From contig NZ_CANNDN010000001.1 of assembly GCF_947503465.1 (NCBI RefSeq), positions 2,129,501 to 2,193,500 of the forward strand: a stretch of 64,000 nucleotides of DNA, read 5' to 3'. Shown one piece after another: positions 15,615 to 25,282 of this stretch; the first letter of the stretch is position 1; each line of letters begins with the position of its first letter. The notes under the pieces are model-generated. The model did not search any database and was not told the DNA's origin. It saw only the letters and a list, made by a program, of their open reading frames with translations. The stretch comes from an uncultured Tateyamaria sp. (GTDB taxonomy: Bacteria > Pseudomonadota > Alphaproteobacteria > Rhodobacterales > Rhodobacteraceae). The position numbers and the translations under genes were made by a program.

Positions 15615-17957
15615 ATGACCGTCAAGGAGATTTTCGAAACCATGGACTACGGCCCCGCCCCCGAAGCGGCGGGCGATGCGCTGGCATGGATCGTCGACCA
15701 GGGCGCGCGCTTCGGCCATTTCATCAACGGCCAATTCACCGATCATGCAGACGGCTTCGACAGCAGGAACCCCGCCACGGGCGAAGTGCTTGCCACCCTG
15801 TCCCAGGCCACGCAGGCAGACGTCGATGCCGCGGTCAAAGCGGCCCGCGCCGCCCAGCCCAAATGGGCCAAGTCCGGCGGCCACGCCCGCGCCCGCGTGC
15901 TCTATGCCATTGCCCGGCTCCTGCAGAAACACAACCGCCTCTTTGCCGTGCTCGAAACCCTCGATAACGGCAAACCCATCCGCGAAAGCCGCGACATCGA
16001 CATCCCCCTTGCCCAAAGGCACTTCTACTACCACGCGGGCATGGCCCAGTTGATGGAGGCCGAACTGCCCGACCGCGAAGCGCTTGGCGTATGCGGTCAG
16101 ATCATCCCGTGGAATTTTCCGCTGTTGATGCTGGCCTGGAAAATCGCGCCAGCGATTGCGATGGGCAACACGGTGGTGCTGAAACCGGCGGAATACACAT
16201 CTTTGACGGCGCTGCTTTTTGCCGACATTTGCCGTCAGGCGGGCGTGCCCAAGGGTGTGGTCAACATCGTCACCGGGGACGGGGCCGTGGGCGAGATGAT
16301 TGTCAATGCGGACGTCGACAAGATCGCCTTCACAGGCTCCACCGCGGTGGGTCGCCGCATCCGAGAAGCGACAGCAGGCACGGGCAAGGCGCTCACACTC
16401 GAACTGGGCGGCAAGTCCCCCTACATCGTCTTTGACGACGCGGACCTCGATTCAGCCGTCGAAGGACTGGTCGACGCCATCTGGTTCAATCAGGGACAGG
16501 TCTGTTGCGCCGGATCACGCCTGCTCGTCCACGAACCGGTGGCCGACGCATTCTACGCCAAACTGCGCGCCCGCATGGACAAGCTGCGCATCGGGGACCC
16601 ACTGGACAAATCCATTGATGTGGGCGCGGTCGTGGACCCGGTCCAGCTGGACACAATCACGAAAATGGTCAGCGACAACACAGCTGGCGAAGTCTACCAG
16701 ACCCAAACCGCCCTGCCCGCGCAGAGCTGCTACTATCCCCCCACCCTGATCACAGGATTGCACACGGCCGACCCGCTGATGCAGGAAGAGATCTTTGGTC
16801 CCGTCCTCGTCTCGACCACTTTCCGCACCCCATCCGAAGCAGTCGAACTGGCCAACAATACGCGGTACGGCCTGGCCGCAACGCTGTGGACGGAAAACGT
16901 GAACCTTGCCCTTGATGTCGCGCCCAAGCTGGCTGCCGGTGTCGTTTGGGTGAATGCCACGAACCTGTTCGATGCGGCCGCCGGGTTCGGCGGTGTACGC
17001 GAAAGCGGGTTCGGACGCGAGGGCGGATGGGAAGGGCTGCGCGCCTACACTAAGTCCAAAGGCGCCACGAAACCCGCCAAGTCCATTGCCGCCCACACGG
17101 GCGACGACACGCCGACCGATCCGCTGGATCGCACGGCCAAACTCTATATCGGCGGCAAACAGGCCCGCCCGGACGGCGGCTATTCACGGAACGTCTACGG
17201 CAAGAACGGCGCGCTTCTGGGCCAGGCCAGCCTTGCCAACCGCAAGGACGTGCGCAATGCCGTCGAAGCCGCCGCATCGGCCAAAGGCTGGGCCAAGACA
17301 ACGGGTCATCTGCGCGCGCAAATCCTGTATTACATCGCTGAAAACCTTGCCGCGCGCGCGGACGAGGTCGCCGCGCGCCTGAACGCACTACAAGGTGGCC
17401 GGTCCGGTGAAAAAGAGGTCGAAGCGACGATCCGGCGCCTGTTCACCTATGCCGCGTGGGCCGACAAGCTGGACGGCGCCGCCAAAGGTGTGCCCCTGCG
17501 CGGCGTCGCGCTTGCCATGAACGAACCCACCGGGATCATCGCGGCGCTTTGCCCGGACGAGGTGCCGCTTCTCGGTCTTGTGTCTTGCATGGCCCCGGCC
17601 ATTGCCATGGGCAACCGCGTGGTGCTGGCGGCCTCGCAGCCCTTTCCATTGGCCGCAACGGATTTCTACCAGATTCTGGAAACGTCGGACGTGCCTGCAG
17701 GTGTCGTGAACATCCTGACGGGCGACCACACTGACCTGGCCCCTCACATGGCCAAACACCTCAATGTGGACGCAGTCTGGTCCTTCTCCGGCTCCGACCT
17801 GTCAGCCACCATCGAATATGCCGCGGCAGGCAACCTGAAACGCACCTGGGTCAACCATGGCATCGCGCGCGACTGGATGGGCACCGAAGGCGAAGGCAAG
17901 GCATTCCTGCACGCCGCAACCGAAGTCAAAACCATCTGGGTGCCCTACGGCGAATAG
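15615..17957 (+). CDS. ALDH16-type double aldehyde dehydrogenase
   Basis: A 780-residue protein made of two aldehyde dehydrogenase domains, the layout of ALDH16. Domain 1 (to about 490) has the catalytic apparatus: PWNFPLLMLAWKIAPA, LELGGKSPY, and the nucleophilic cysteine in QGQVCCAGSR. Domain 2 (about 510 to 780) keeps the fold (ILTGDHTDLAPHMAKHL) but lacks the ELGG glutamate and cysteine motif, so it is a pseudo-domain. It would oxidise an aldehyde to an acid with NAD. Following deoC after 64 bp, acetaldehyde is a natural candidate. Bacterial ALDH16 is known from the related genus Loktanella. Confidence 0.9.
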   Translation: MTVKEIFETMDYGPAPEAAGDALAWIVDQGARFGHFINGQFTDHADGFDSRNPATGEVLATLSQATQADVDAAVKAARAAQPKWAKSGGHARARVLYAIARLLQKHNRLFAVLETLDNGKPIRESRDIDIPLAQRHFYYHAGMAQLMEAELPDREALGVCGQIIPWNFPLLMLAWKIAPAIAMGNTVVLKPAEYTSLTALLFADICRQAGVPKGVVNIVTGDGAVGEMIVNADVDKIAFTGSTAVGRRIREATAGTGKALTLELGGKSPYIVFDDADLDSAVEGLVDAIWFNQGQVCCAGSRLLVHEPVADAFYAKLRARMDKLRIGDPLDKSIDVGAVVDPVQLDTITKMVSDNTAGEVYQTQTALPAQSCYYPPTLITGLHTADPLMQEEIFGPVLVSTTFRTPSEAVELANNTRYGLAATLWTENVNLALDVAPKLAAGVVWVNATNLFDAAAGFGGVRESGFGREGGWEGLRAYTKSKGATKPAKSIAAHTGDDTPTDPLDRTAKLYIGGKQARPDGGYSRNVYGKNGALLGQASLANRKDVRNAVEAAASAKGWAKTTGHLRAQILYYIAENLAARADEVAARLNALQGGRSGEKEVEATIRRLFTYAAWADKLDGAAKGVPLRGVALAMNEPTGIIAALCPDEVPLLGLVSCMAPAIAMGNRVVLAASQPFPLAATDFYQILETSDVPAGVVNILTGDHTDLAPHMAKHLNVDAVWSFSGSDLSATIEYAAAGNLKRTWVNHGIARDWMGTEGEGKAFLHAATEVKTIWVPYGE

Positions 17958-17962
17958 CCCTT

Positions 17963-18015
17963 CTTCTGGCTGCAAATACTTTTGGGGGAGCGCGAGGGGG
18001 CAGACAGCCCCCTCG
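17963..18015 (+). terminator. 3'-end hairpin element, copy 2 (after ALDH16)
   Basis: The lead CTTCTGGCTGCAAATACT is followed by GGGGGAG and a perfect 9-bp stem CGAGGGGGC / GCCCCCTCG with loop AGACA (17993-18015). It lies a few bases after the stop, between convergent genes. Related to copies at 5012, 42581 and 54511. Confidence 0.65.
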
Positions 18016-18047
18016 TCAACAAGGATAAGTCGCGTGTGCGCCAGCAC

Positions 18048-19367
18048 TCAATTTGCGACAGTCGTATCCAGGCCGTCCGGCTGACCGACGACCACAAAAT
18101 GCAAACCATCAGGGTCCAGCAATTCACCCGCCACGCGCTTGACATCCTCAAGGGTCACCGCTTCGACCTTTTCGTTGCGGGTGGCGATGTAGTCGATGGG
18201 CAGGCCCAGCATCTGCATGCCAACCATGATCCGCGCGATGGGCGCATTGCCATCGAACCGCAGGGGGTAAGCGCCCGTCACAAAGAGCTTCGCGGCATCC
18301 AGTTCTTCCTGGGTGACACCTTCGGCTGCAGCACGTTCCCACTCATCCCGGATCACAGACACAGCTTCTGCCACACGATCATTGGCCGAAGCCACTTGCC
18401 CCTGATATGTCGCGGCAAGATCCTGTGGCACGAGGAATGAATAGACCCCATAGGTCAACCCGCGCTTCACCCTTACCTCGGTGGTCAGACGGCTCTCGAA
18501 ACCGCCTGCGCCAATGACCTGGTTCAGCAGGCGGGCCGCAAAAAAGTCGGGGTCGTCCTGCTCGATCCCCGCCTGACCGAAGATCGCCACCGATTGCGGC
18601 GTGTCAAACGGGACAACCGTAGTGCCGCCTTCGATCAGGATGTCCGCCGGGCCCGGTTGCGGCGCACCAGCATCGGGCAAACCCCCCAACAAGGTGTCCA
18701 GCAGGGGCCCGAGTTCTTCCGGTGTGATGTCACCCGCCACACCGACATACAGCCGGTCCTTGGCAAACACGGCGGCATGGGCGTTGACGATGTCCTCGCG
18801 GGTCAGCGCCGTGACGCTTTCAATCGTTCCGCGATGATTTGAACCGTAGGGGTGGTCGCCATAAGCCATCTTGTCGAACGCGGCGCGCGCAATCTCGTCC
18901 GGGTCGGTCGCATCCGACCGCAAACCGATCAGCACCTGCCCCCGCACGCGGTCCAACGCATCCTGCGCGAAGGTTGGTTCAATGATGGACTTGCGCAGCA
19001 ACTCCACTGCCGCGTCGCGGTTCTCGGTCAGAAAACGGGCCGACACGGACAGCGCATCGTCGCCAACGTCATAGCCGAAGGACGCGGCCAACGCCTCCTG
19101 CGCGCGGGCAAAGGCGCGCGCATCCAGATCGGCGGCCCCTTCCTCGAGCAAGCCGGACATCAGATTGATGGCCCCGCGTTTTTTCGGATCATCCAAGGAC
19201 GCACCGCCGCGGAACCGCAGCTCGAGCGCCAGGAACGGGATCGACGGTTCCTGCACCAGCCAGGCCGTGATGCCGCCCGGGCTCGTGACTTCGGTGATGT
19301 TAACCTCGGCCCGCGCAGGCAGGCTGGCAAACAGGACAACGGTCAGGACAGCAAGGAAACGGATCAT
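18048..19367 (-). CDS. M16-family peptidase-like protein lacking the zinc motif
   Basis: A 439-residue exported protein (signal peptide to about residue 20, ending ARA). It has the two-repeat insulinase/processing-peptidase fold but no HxxEH zinc motif in the first repeat. It retains the conserved Arg/Tyr substrate-binding segment RVKRGLTYGVYS in the second repeat. Known bacterial M16 pairs form a heterodimer of one active and one inactive chain; this would be the inactive partner of the protein encoded directly upstream. Its ATG overlaps the upstream stop by one base. Confidence 0.88.
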   Translation of the reverse strand: MIRFLAVLTVVLFASLPARAEVNITEVTSPGGITAWLVQEPSIPFLALELRFRGGASLDDPKKRGAINLMSGLLEEGAADLDARAFARAQEALAASFGYDVGDDALSVSARFLTENRDAAVELLRKSIIEPTFAQDALDRVRGQVLIGLRSDATDPDEIARAAFDKMAYGDHPYGSNHRGTIESVTALTREDIVNAHAAVFAKDRLYVGVAGDITPEELGPLLDTLLGGLPDAGAPQPGPADILIEGGTTVVPFDTPQSVAIFGQAGIEQDDPDFFAARLLNQVIGAGGFESRLTTEVRVKRGLTYGVYSFLVPQDLAATYQGQVASANDRVAEAVSVIRDEWERAAAEGVTQEELDAAKLFVTGAYPLRFDGNAPIARIMVGMQMLGLPIDYIATRNEKVEAVTLEDVKRVAGELLDPDGLHFVVVGQPDGLDTTVAN

Positions 19368-20716
19368 CAGTTCACCTCCTCGGCCAGCGGACGGGTCAGC
19401 CAGCCGGTCACCGATGCGTTGCGATTCAGAACCATGCGGGCTGCCTCCATAATATCTTCTTCGGTCACGGCCTGCAGGATGTCCGGCCAGGCCTGCACGT
19501 CTTCGACGGTCAGGCCAACGGACAGCGCCGCGCCATAGCGACGGGCAATGCCGTCCACATTGTCACGTTGATAGATCTGGCTGGCGCGCAACTGATACTT
19601 GATCCGTTCCAACTGTTCGGGATCAACGCCGTCTTCAAGGAACTGGGCCAGGGTCACATCCACGGCCTCTTCGGCCTCTTCCAGACTGACGCCAGGCACC
19701 GGCACGATCACCACGTCAAAGGTGGCGTCATCCAAGGACGTCCCGCGATAGAACGCACCCGTGAACACCGCCTTTTGCTGCTCGAATTGCAGCTTTTCTG
19801 TCAGGTAACTGGTCTGACCACCCCCCAGCACTTCGGCCAGCAGCGTCAGAGCCGCCGCATCTGCCTGATCGCCCGGATCGCGTTCCGGTGCGATGTAGGA
19901 TCGGCTGACATATTCCTGCGCCACCCGCGCATCCCGGAAAATCAGGCGCCGCTCTGCATTCTGGGGCGGTTCCTCGACGCGCACCCGCGCTTCCAGATCA
20001 GGCTTGGCCGGTATGACACCATAGTAGGTTTCCGCCAGCGTCCGCACCTCGTCGGGTGTCACATCGCCGGACACGACCAGGATGGCGTTGTTGGGGTGAT
20101 AATAGGCGTCGTAGAAGCTCCGCAGGTCCTCCATGCTCAACTCTTCCATCTCGTGCCGCCACCCGATGATCGGAATGCCGTAGCGGTGGTTGAGAAACTG
20201 GGCCGCGTTCATCTGTTCGGACAACAACGCGCGCGGATTGCTGTCAGTGCGCTGGTTGCGTTCTTCCAGGATGACACCCCGTTCGGTGCGCACATTGTCT
20301 TCGGTGAACCGGATATTGCGCATCCGGTCCGCTTCCATGCGCATCATGAGTTCCAGGCGATCCGCCGCGACACGCTGGAAATAGGCGGTGTAATCAAAGC
20401 TGGTGAAGGCATTGTCGCGCCCACCGTTTGCAGACACCACCGAGGAAAACTCGCCCTCGGCCAATGTATCGGTCGCTTTGAACATCAGGTGTTCCAGGAA
20501 ATGCGCGACACCGCTGGCACCCGCAGGTTCGTCTGCGGATCCCGCCTTGTACCAGACCATATGCTGCAGCACGGGCGCGCGGTGGTCTTCGACGACAACC
20601 ACCTGCATGCCGTTATCGAGCGTGAAGGTGGTAACCGCCTCTTCGTCCGCTGCGTGCAGGGCAAGGGGTGAAACGCTTAGGGCAAGACCGGCAAGTGCGG
20701 CGCGCAATCGAAACAT
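19367..20716 (-). CDS. M16-family zinc metallopeptidase, active subunit
   Basis: A 449-residue exported protease. The signal peptide is MFRLRAALAGLALSVSPLALHA. The inverted zinc motif is in ASGVAHFLEHLMFKAT (HxxEH), with the downstream glutamate in RTERGVILEERNQR. It would digest peptides in the periplasm with the inactive partner encoded immediately after it. The ATG at 20716 is chosen because it opens the signal peptide; 20749 is also in frame. The pair follows the lspA and DUF3035-like genes in an order seen widely in this family. Confidence 0.9.
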   Translation of the reverse strand: MFRLRAALAGLALSVSPLALHAADEEAVTTFTLDNGMQVVVVEDHRAPVLQHMVWYKAGSADEPAGASGVAHFLEHLMFKATDTLAEGEFSSVVSANGGRDNAFTSFDYTAYFQRVAADRLELMMRMEADRMRNIRFTEDNVRTERGVILEERNQRTDSNPRALLSEQMNAAQFLNHRYGIPIIGWRHEMEELSMEDLRSFYDAYYHPNNAILVVSGDVTPDEVRTLAETYYGVIPAKPDLEARVRVEEPPQNAERRLIFRDARVAQEYVSRSYIAPERDPGDQADAAALTLLAEVLGGGQTSYLTEKLQFEQQKAVFTGAFYRGTSLDDATFDVVIVPVPGVSLEEAEEAVDVTLAQFLEDGVDPEQLERIKYQLRASQIYQRDNVDGIARRYGAALSVGLTVEDVQAWPDILQAVTEEDIMEAARMVLNRNASVTGWLTRPLAEEVN

Positions 20717-20810
20717 CGGCAGTAACCTCGGACAGTCCATGTTGTGCAAGACATACGGCCCCGGGGGCCCGGATCAAGCAGTGTTGGCGGGTTTGTGAGC
20801 GATGTGACGC

Positions 20811-21332
20811 TTAGCGACGACCGCGACGCACCACGCGTGGCGGTGCCAAAGGCGTCGGAACGCCCGCACGCTGGAACTGGCGCGCCGTCTGGACGGGGTC
20901 CAGTGACTGACGGCGATAGGCCTGATTGTAGATGTCTTCGCGCACGATACGGATTTGCGTCAAACGCGACTGACGGCGACGGAACTCTGCGTCGGCGGCG
21001 GCCAGCGTGGCCCGAATGTTGGCGTCGCGCCCGAAACGGCTGGCGTGGTTCACCAGGGCCCCGTCCGACCCGGGGATCGGGGCGTTGGGGGACGAGCGTT
21101 GTCCACCAAGCGCGCCGACGCTGTCCTCGAGCGGTCGTTGGTCCGTCCGATTGAACCCACCCGGCGTGGGTTGCGGCAGTGCCGAGAAGCTTTCCGGTTG
21201 TTCCAGGGGGCGCGCGGGCACGACGATAAACTCGTCCGGCCCATCGCCGCGCGACGTGATCTGGCGCAGGCCCTGGTTCTCGCACGCGGCAAGCAGGGTT
21301 ACGGCAATCATGGCACATGCGATCAGTCGCAT
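20811..21332 (-). CDS. Putative lipoprotein, DUF3035-like
   Basis: A 173-residue protein that starts MRLIACAMIAVTLLAAC, a lipoprotein signal with the lipobox Leu-Ala-Ala-Cys. After the cysteine it is proline/arginine-rich and low in predicted folded structure (IVVPARPLEQPESF, then AADAEFRRRQSRL and ends RRGRR). The family assignment is from memory of its position next to lspA in Rhodobacteraceae, not from a search. No enzyme motif is visible. Because lspA, which processes lipoproteins, lies immediately upstream, co-expression is likely. The chosen ATG at 21332 removes 48 unrelated residues from the open frame. Confidence 0.72.
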   Translation of the reverse strand: MRLIACAMIAVTLLAACENQGLRQITSRGDGPDEFIVVPARPLEQPESFSALPQPTPGGFNRTDQRPLEDSVGALGGQRSSPNAPIPGSDGALVNHASRFGRDANIRATLAAADAEFRRRQSRLTQIRIVREDIYNQAYRRQSLDPVQTARQFQRAGVPTPLAPPRVVRRGRR

Positions 21333-21381
21333 CGGAACTCTCCCTTGTTCGGGCTGCATTATCGCAGCTTGGCCGCCCTTG

Positions 21382-21858
21382 TCACGCGCCCTTTTTCCGG
21401 CTCGCACCCTCTTGACCAAAGAACACAAGACCAATGGCCCCGGCAAAGATAAAGATGTCCGCCACGTTGAAGACAAATGGATTGGCGATGCCGCAGCAGG
21501 ACATGTTCAGGAAATCAAGGACAAAGCCATAGAGCACCCGATCCAGCACATTGGCGAGCGCCCCGCCGATCAGCAAGCCTGCGCTGGCGCAGGCAAGGCG
21601 GCCCTGCGGGTGCTTCCACACCCACCACAGCACACCCGCGCAGATGACCAGCGCAACGGCAATCAACGCCCAAACGCTGGCACCGTCGCCAAACAGGCCA
21701 AAATTGATGCCCCGATTTTCACCATACCGAAAGTTCAAAAGCGGTGGGAACACATTGATCGGATTGAATTGCGACACGCCCATCACGTGAATCACCACAT
21801 ATTTCGACGCTTGGTCGAGCACGAAGGCGATGGCCGCAGAGATCCAGAGAAGTTTCAT
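21382..21858 (-). CDS. lspA: Lipoprotein signal peptidase II
   Basis: A 158-residue, four-helix inner-membrane aspartic protease that removes the signal peptide of lipoproteins after lipid attachment. The two catalytic aspartates are in NVLDRVLYGFVLDF and FNVADIFIF, and NRGINFGLF is the typical second-box motif. Length is normal. It is six bases after the purH stop, and the lipoprotein gene follows 49 bases later, all on the minus strand. Confidence 0.95.
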   Translation of the reverse strand: MKLLWISAAIAFVLDQASKYVVIHVMGVSQFNPINVFPPLLNFRYGENRGINFGLFGDGASVWALIAVALVICAGVLWWVWKHPQGRLACASAGLLIGGALANVLDRVLYGFVLDFLNMSCCGIANPFVFNVADIFIFAGAIGLVFFGQEGASRKKGA

Positions 21859-21864
21859 CGCGCC

Positions 21865-23448
21865 CTAATGCCGGAAATGCCGCATGCCCGTAAAGACCAT
21901 GGCGAGCCCTGCCGCGTCCGCTGCTGCGATCACCTCGTCATCGCGCATCGACCCGCCGGGTTGGATCAGCGCTGTGGCGCCGGCCTCGGCTGCTGTGATC
22001 AGACCATCTGCGAAGGGGAAGAACGCGTCGGACGCCACAACTGACCCTTGGGTCAACGGCGCAAGCAGGCCCATTGCCTCTGCCATGTCCTGTGCTTTGC
22101 GCGCCGCGATGCGGGTGCTGTCCACGCGGCTCATCTGGCCCGCCCCGACGCCGACTGTCGCGCCGTCTTTGACGTATATGATGGCATTGGATTTGACGTG
22201 CTTGGCCACCGTCCAGGCAAAAAGCATGTCGTTCAATTCCTGTTCGGACGGCTGGCGTTTGGTGACGACCCGCAGATCGTCGCGGCTGATCCGGCCCACA
22301 TCCTTGTCCTGCACCAGGAACCCGCCCGATACCTGCTTGATGGCCAGCGCCGCAGCGGCGGCATCGGCCAGCCCGTCCGTCGTCAGCAGACGCAGGTTCT
22401 TTTTGGCGGAAAACACGTTGCGTGCTTCGTCCGTTGCGCCCGGCGCAATCACAACTTCGGTGAAGATGCCGGTGATCTCCCGCGCTGTGTCCGCGTCCAG
22501 CTCCTGGTTCAGCGCGATGATGCCCCCGAACGCTGAGGTGCGGTCGCAATCGAACGCGCGGACATATGCGTCTTTCAGTGTAGCACCGGTTGCCACGCCG
22601 CAAGGGTTGGCATGTTTGATGATGGCGCAGGCGGGGCCCTGGCCCGCGAACTCGCTCACCAGTTCAAACGCCGCATCGGTGTCGTTGATGTTGTTGTAGG
22701 ACAACGCCTTGCCCTGATGCTGGGTCGCGGTCGCGACACCCGGACGGGCCGCGCCATCGGTATAGAACGCCGCCGTCTGATGCGGGTTCTCGCCATAGCG
22801 CAGCGTCTGCGCCAATTGCCCGCCAAAGGTGCGGCGGCGCGGCGTTTGCCCCACCTGGTCGGCCATCCATGTGCTGACGGCAGTGTCATAGGCCGCGGTA
22901 CGGGCATAGGCGGTTTGCGCCAGACGTTGCCGCAGTTGATAGGTCGTCTGCCCGTCCTGCGCGGCCATCTCGGCCAGCACCACGTCGTAATCATCGACAT
23001 CCACCACGATGTTGACAAAGCCATGGTTCTTGGCCGCCGACCGGATCATGGCCGGGCCGCCGATATCGATGTTCTCGATCACCTCGGCATAATCAGCGCC
23101 TTTGGCGACGGTTTCTTCGAACGGGTACAGATTGACCACAACCAGGTCGATGGCACCGATGCCATGTTCGTCCATGGCTGCGACATGTTCATCGTTGTCG
23201 CGCAGCGCCAGCAGCCCGCCATGCACCACGGGGTGCAATGTCTTGACCCGGCCATCCATCATCTCGGGAAAGCTGGTCACCTCGCTTACGTCCTTGACCG
23301 CAAGCCCGGCCTCGCGCAGCGCACGCGCCGTGCCGCCCGTGCTCAGCAATTCAACCCCGTGACCCGCAAGTGCCGTGGCAAAATCGACCAATCCGGTTTT
23401 GTCAGACACAGAAATCAAAGCGCGGCGAACTGGGTAGAGGTCGGTCAT
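21865..23448 (-). CDS. purH: Bifunctional AICAR formyltransferase / IMP cyclohydrolase
   Basis: A 527-residue enzyme catalysing the last two steps of purine synthesis. The N-terminal MGS-like cyclohydrolase domain (residues 1 to about 200) has [22 protein letters not shown] and VNLYPFEET. The C-terminal formyltransferase domain contains KHANPCGVA, with the catalytic Lys-His, and [10 protein letters not shown]. The C-terminus [10 protein letters not shown] is typical. Length is as expected (520-530). It starts 15 bp after the heparinase-like gene and is followed by lspA. Confidence 0.96.
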   Translation of the reverse strand: MTDLYPVRRALISVSDKTGLVDFATALAGHGVELLSTGGTARALREAGLAVKDVSEVTSFPEMMDGRVKTLHPVVHGGLLALRDNDEHVAAMDEHGIGAIDLVVVNLYPFEETVAKGADYAEVIENIDIGGPAMIRSAAKNHGFVNIVVDVDDYDVVLAEMAAQDGQTTYQLRQRLAQTAYARTAAYDTAVSTWMADQVGQTPRRRTFGGQLAQTLRYGENPHQTAAFYTDGAARPGVATATQHQGKALSYNNINDTDAAFELVSEFAGQGPACAIIKHANPCGVATGATLKDAYVRAFDCDRTSAFGGIIALNQELDADTAREITGIFTEVVIAPGATDEARNVFSAKKNLRLLTTDGLADAAAAALAIKQVSGGFLVQDKDVGRISRDDLRVVTKRQPSEQELNDMLFAWTVAKHVKSNAIIYVKDGATVGVGAGQMSRVDSTRIAARKAQDMAEAMGLLAPLTQGSVVASDAFFPFADGLITAAEAGATALIQPGGSMRDDEVIAAADAAGLAMVFTGMRHFRH

Positions 23449-23463
23449 GTGGGCAGCATTCCT

Positions 23464-25209
23464 TTAGTCGTATACCTCGGCGGGATCATCCCGGTTCAGG
23501 TCGCGGATGCCCATGGCAGTTTCCTGCGCCTTCGACAAGGACCAGCGCACGCGGGTGGCATAGGTCATGGCACGGCCCGACAGGACAATCTGCTGCGTCG
23601 CGCGCGGCTTCAACCGTCCCTTTTCCAGGTACACGCTGGGTTGCAAAGTCAGGTTCTGCGTGCCGTCATGGCGAAACACCCAAAGCTCTCCGCTCTTGAG
23701 GGCGATGGACACCGCAGAGCCGCCCATGTCCAGTTCGGCATTCACCTCCGGATGCAGATGAAACCGGATGTCGAAGGGAATGCCCGACAGCATCTTGGCA
23801 TCCATCACCTTGTCGAATAACCGTTTTTCACCATCTTCCATTGCCAGCAGCATGTCTTCGCCCGCCATGCCACGCCCATCGAATGTCAATTCCAACTGCC
23901 GCGCATGGGTCAGCCCGTGGGTCCGAACATAGCCGTTGTGCCCGCCCTGAAATCGCAGCCCGTCCGGCGCGTGGTTGATCTCGATCGGTACATGGGTCGG
24001 GGCATCAATCAGCGTTTCGCGGGCGGTGGCCCGGTCCGCATCACCCAGCCGCGCGCTGGAATACCCATCAAGCGACAGGGCCGAATGCGACGGTGTGGCG
24101 CGCCCCGCCCGGCGCCAATCCGCTCCGAAACTTGCCCCCGATCCGCAATTCACGATCAAGGGGCGACGCCCCGACGTGACTTCGAACGCGAGGGTAGAGG
24201 CGTGGGCATTGTGCCCGGCCTCGGGTTTCGGCGGCGTTGAGGCATCAATGATCACACTTGTCCGCCCGGAACTCAGGCGCGCATATCCCATCGACAGCCC
24301 GTCCGCCTGCCGGGTCTTGACCTCGCATGCGGCCAGCGCGTGATCCAGCCACCCTTCCTGACCACGGCCACCGCCGTGAAACCGGGCAAGGCCCCCATCG
24401 GAGTGGCGCAGGGTGCGCAACGTGGGTGCAATGCGCGCAATTGCGTCGCTGTGCGCGTCCGGCACCGCTTTGTCCGCATCTTCCAATGCCGCCGCAGCCC
24501 ATGTCAGCAAGGTAAAGACGTCCAGCAATTCTTCGGGATTGCGGGTGGGCAGACCGCCCTGGTCATTGATCTGCTCGTCGCATTCGCGCGCCAATGCCGC
24601 CACCGCCGGCGGCGACAGGTCCTCCATCCCTTCCAGCGCAGAGCCGGCATAGATCAGGCCAGTCAACGCCTCGAACCGCGGCAGCCCGGGGGCTGCCGCA
24701 TGCCAACGCTTGGACAGGAACCGGGTCTGCTGTGCGAGGCTTTGGAAAAAGGCATCCGGCGCAGGTGCATCCAGACCGCGCAGCAGAAACAGGGCATGGT
24801 TGATCCATCGGATCAACCGCCGCCCGGTCAGGTCCGGCGTCCATCCCGGCCCACTGCCCCGGCCATAGCGGTCAATCCATCCCCAAAGCCAGGTTTGCCC
24901 CAGTTCCCGGGTCGACAGATCGCCCACAGCGGCCAGATCGTCCAGCCAGGCAAAGCCGTGAATTTCATTCAGATATGAAGCATCCGGCGCCGTGACATCC
25001 CAGATCGGCATGTCCCTTGCTTCGATCAGGGCACCGGCAAACAGATAGTTGCCTGCCACCAATTGCCGACCCTTCGCGAAACTGCCGATGGTTCGAGGTT
25101 CCGGCGATGACACAAAGGCCGTCGCGGCCTTGGCGCTGGTTGCACGACGCGCGTGCCAACGGTTCAGGAACCGTGCTTTTCGTGCGGTGAACCCGGTCAG
25201 GGTGGACAT
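23464..25209 (-). CDS. Heparinase II/III-family protein
   Basis: A 581-residue protein with the alginate-lyase-like helical toroid in the first half and the heparinase II/III beta-sandwich domain in the second (LIVNCGSGASFG, TPSHSALSLDGYSSARLG). Family members cleave acidic polysaccharides by beta-elimination. This alphaproteobacterial subgroup, found between rsmB and purH, has no proven substrate as far as I know. No obvious signal peptide is present (MSTLTGFTARKARFLNRW), so export is unclear. The ATG at 25209 is preferred over 25251 because of a purine-rich AGGCAGAG before it. Confidence 0.82.
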   Translation of the reverse strand: MSTLTGFTARKARFLNRWHARRATSAKAATAFVSSPEPRTIGSFAKGRQLVAGNYLFAGALIEARDMPIWDVTAPDASYLNEIHGFAWLDDLAAVGDLSTRELGQTWLWGWIDRYGRGSGPGWTPDLTGRRLIRWINHALFLLRGLDAPAPDAFFQSLAQQTRFLSKRWHAAAPGLPRFEALTGLIYAGSALEGMEDLSPPAVAALARECDEQINDQGGLPTRNPEELLDVFTLLTWAAAALEDADKAVPDAHSDAIARIAPTLRTLRHSDGGLARFHGGGRGQEGWLDHALAACEVKTRQADGLSMGYARLSSGRTSVIIDASTPPKPEAGHNAHASTLAFEVTSGRRPLIVNCGSGASFGADWRRAGRATPSHSALSLDGYSSARLGDADRATARETLIDAPTHVPIEINHAPDGLRFQGGHNGYVRTHGLTHARQLELTFDGRGMAGEDMLLAMEDGEKRLFDKVMDAKMLSGIPFDIRFHLHPEVNAELDMGGSAVSIALKSGELWVFRHDGTQNLTLQPSVYLEKGRLKPRATQQIVLSGRAMTYATRVRWSLSKAQETAMGIRDLNRDDPAEVYD

Positions 25210-25282
25210 GCTCTCTGCCTCGACGCGTCTACGGCGCTTTGCGTTGCACAATAGCGGCTGCGCACGCGCGAGTCACGCAGTC

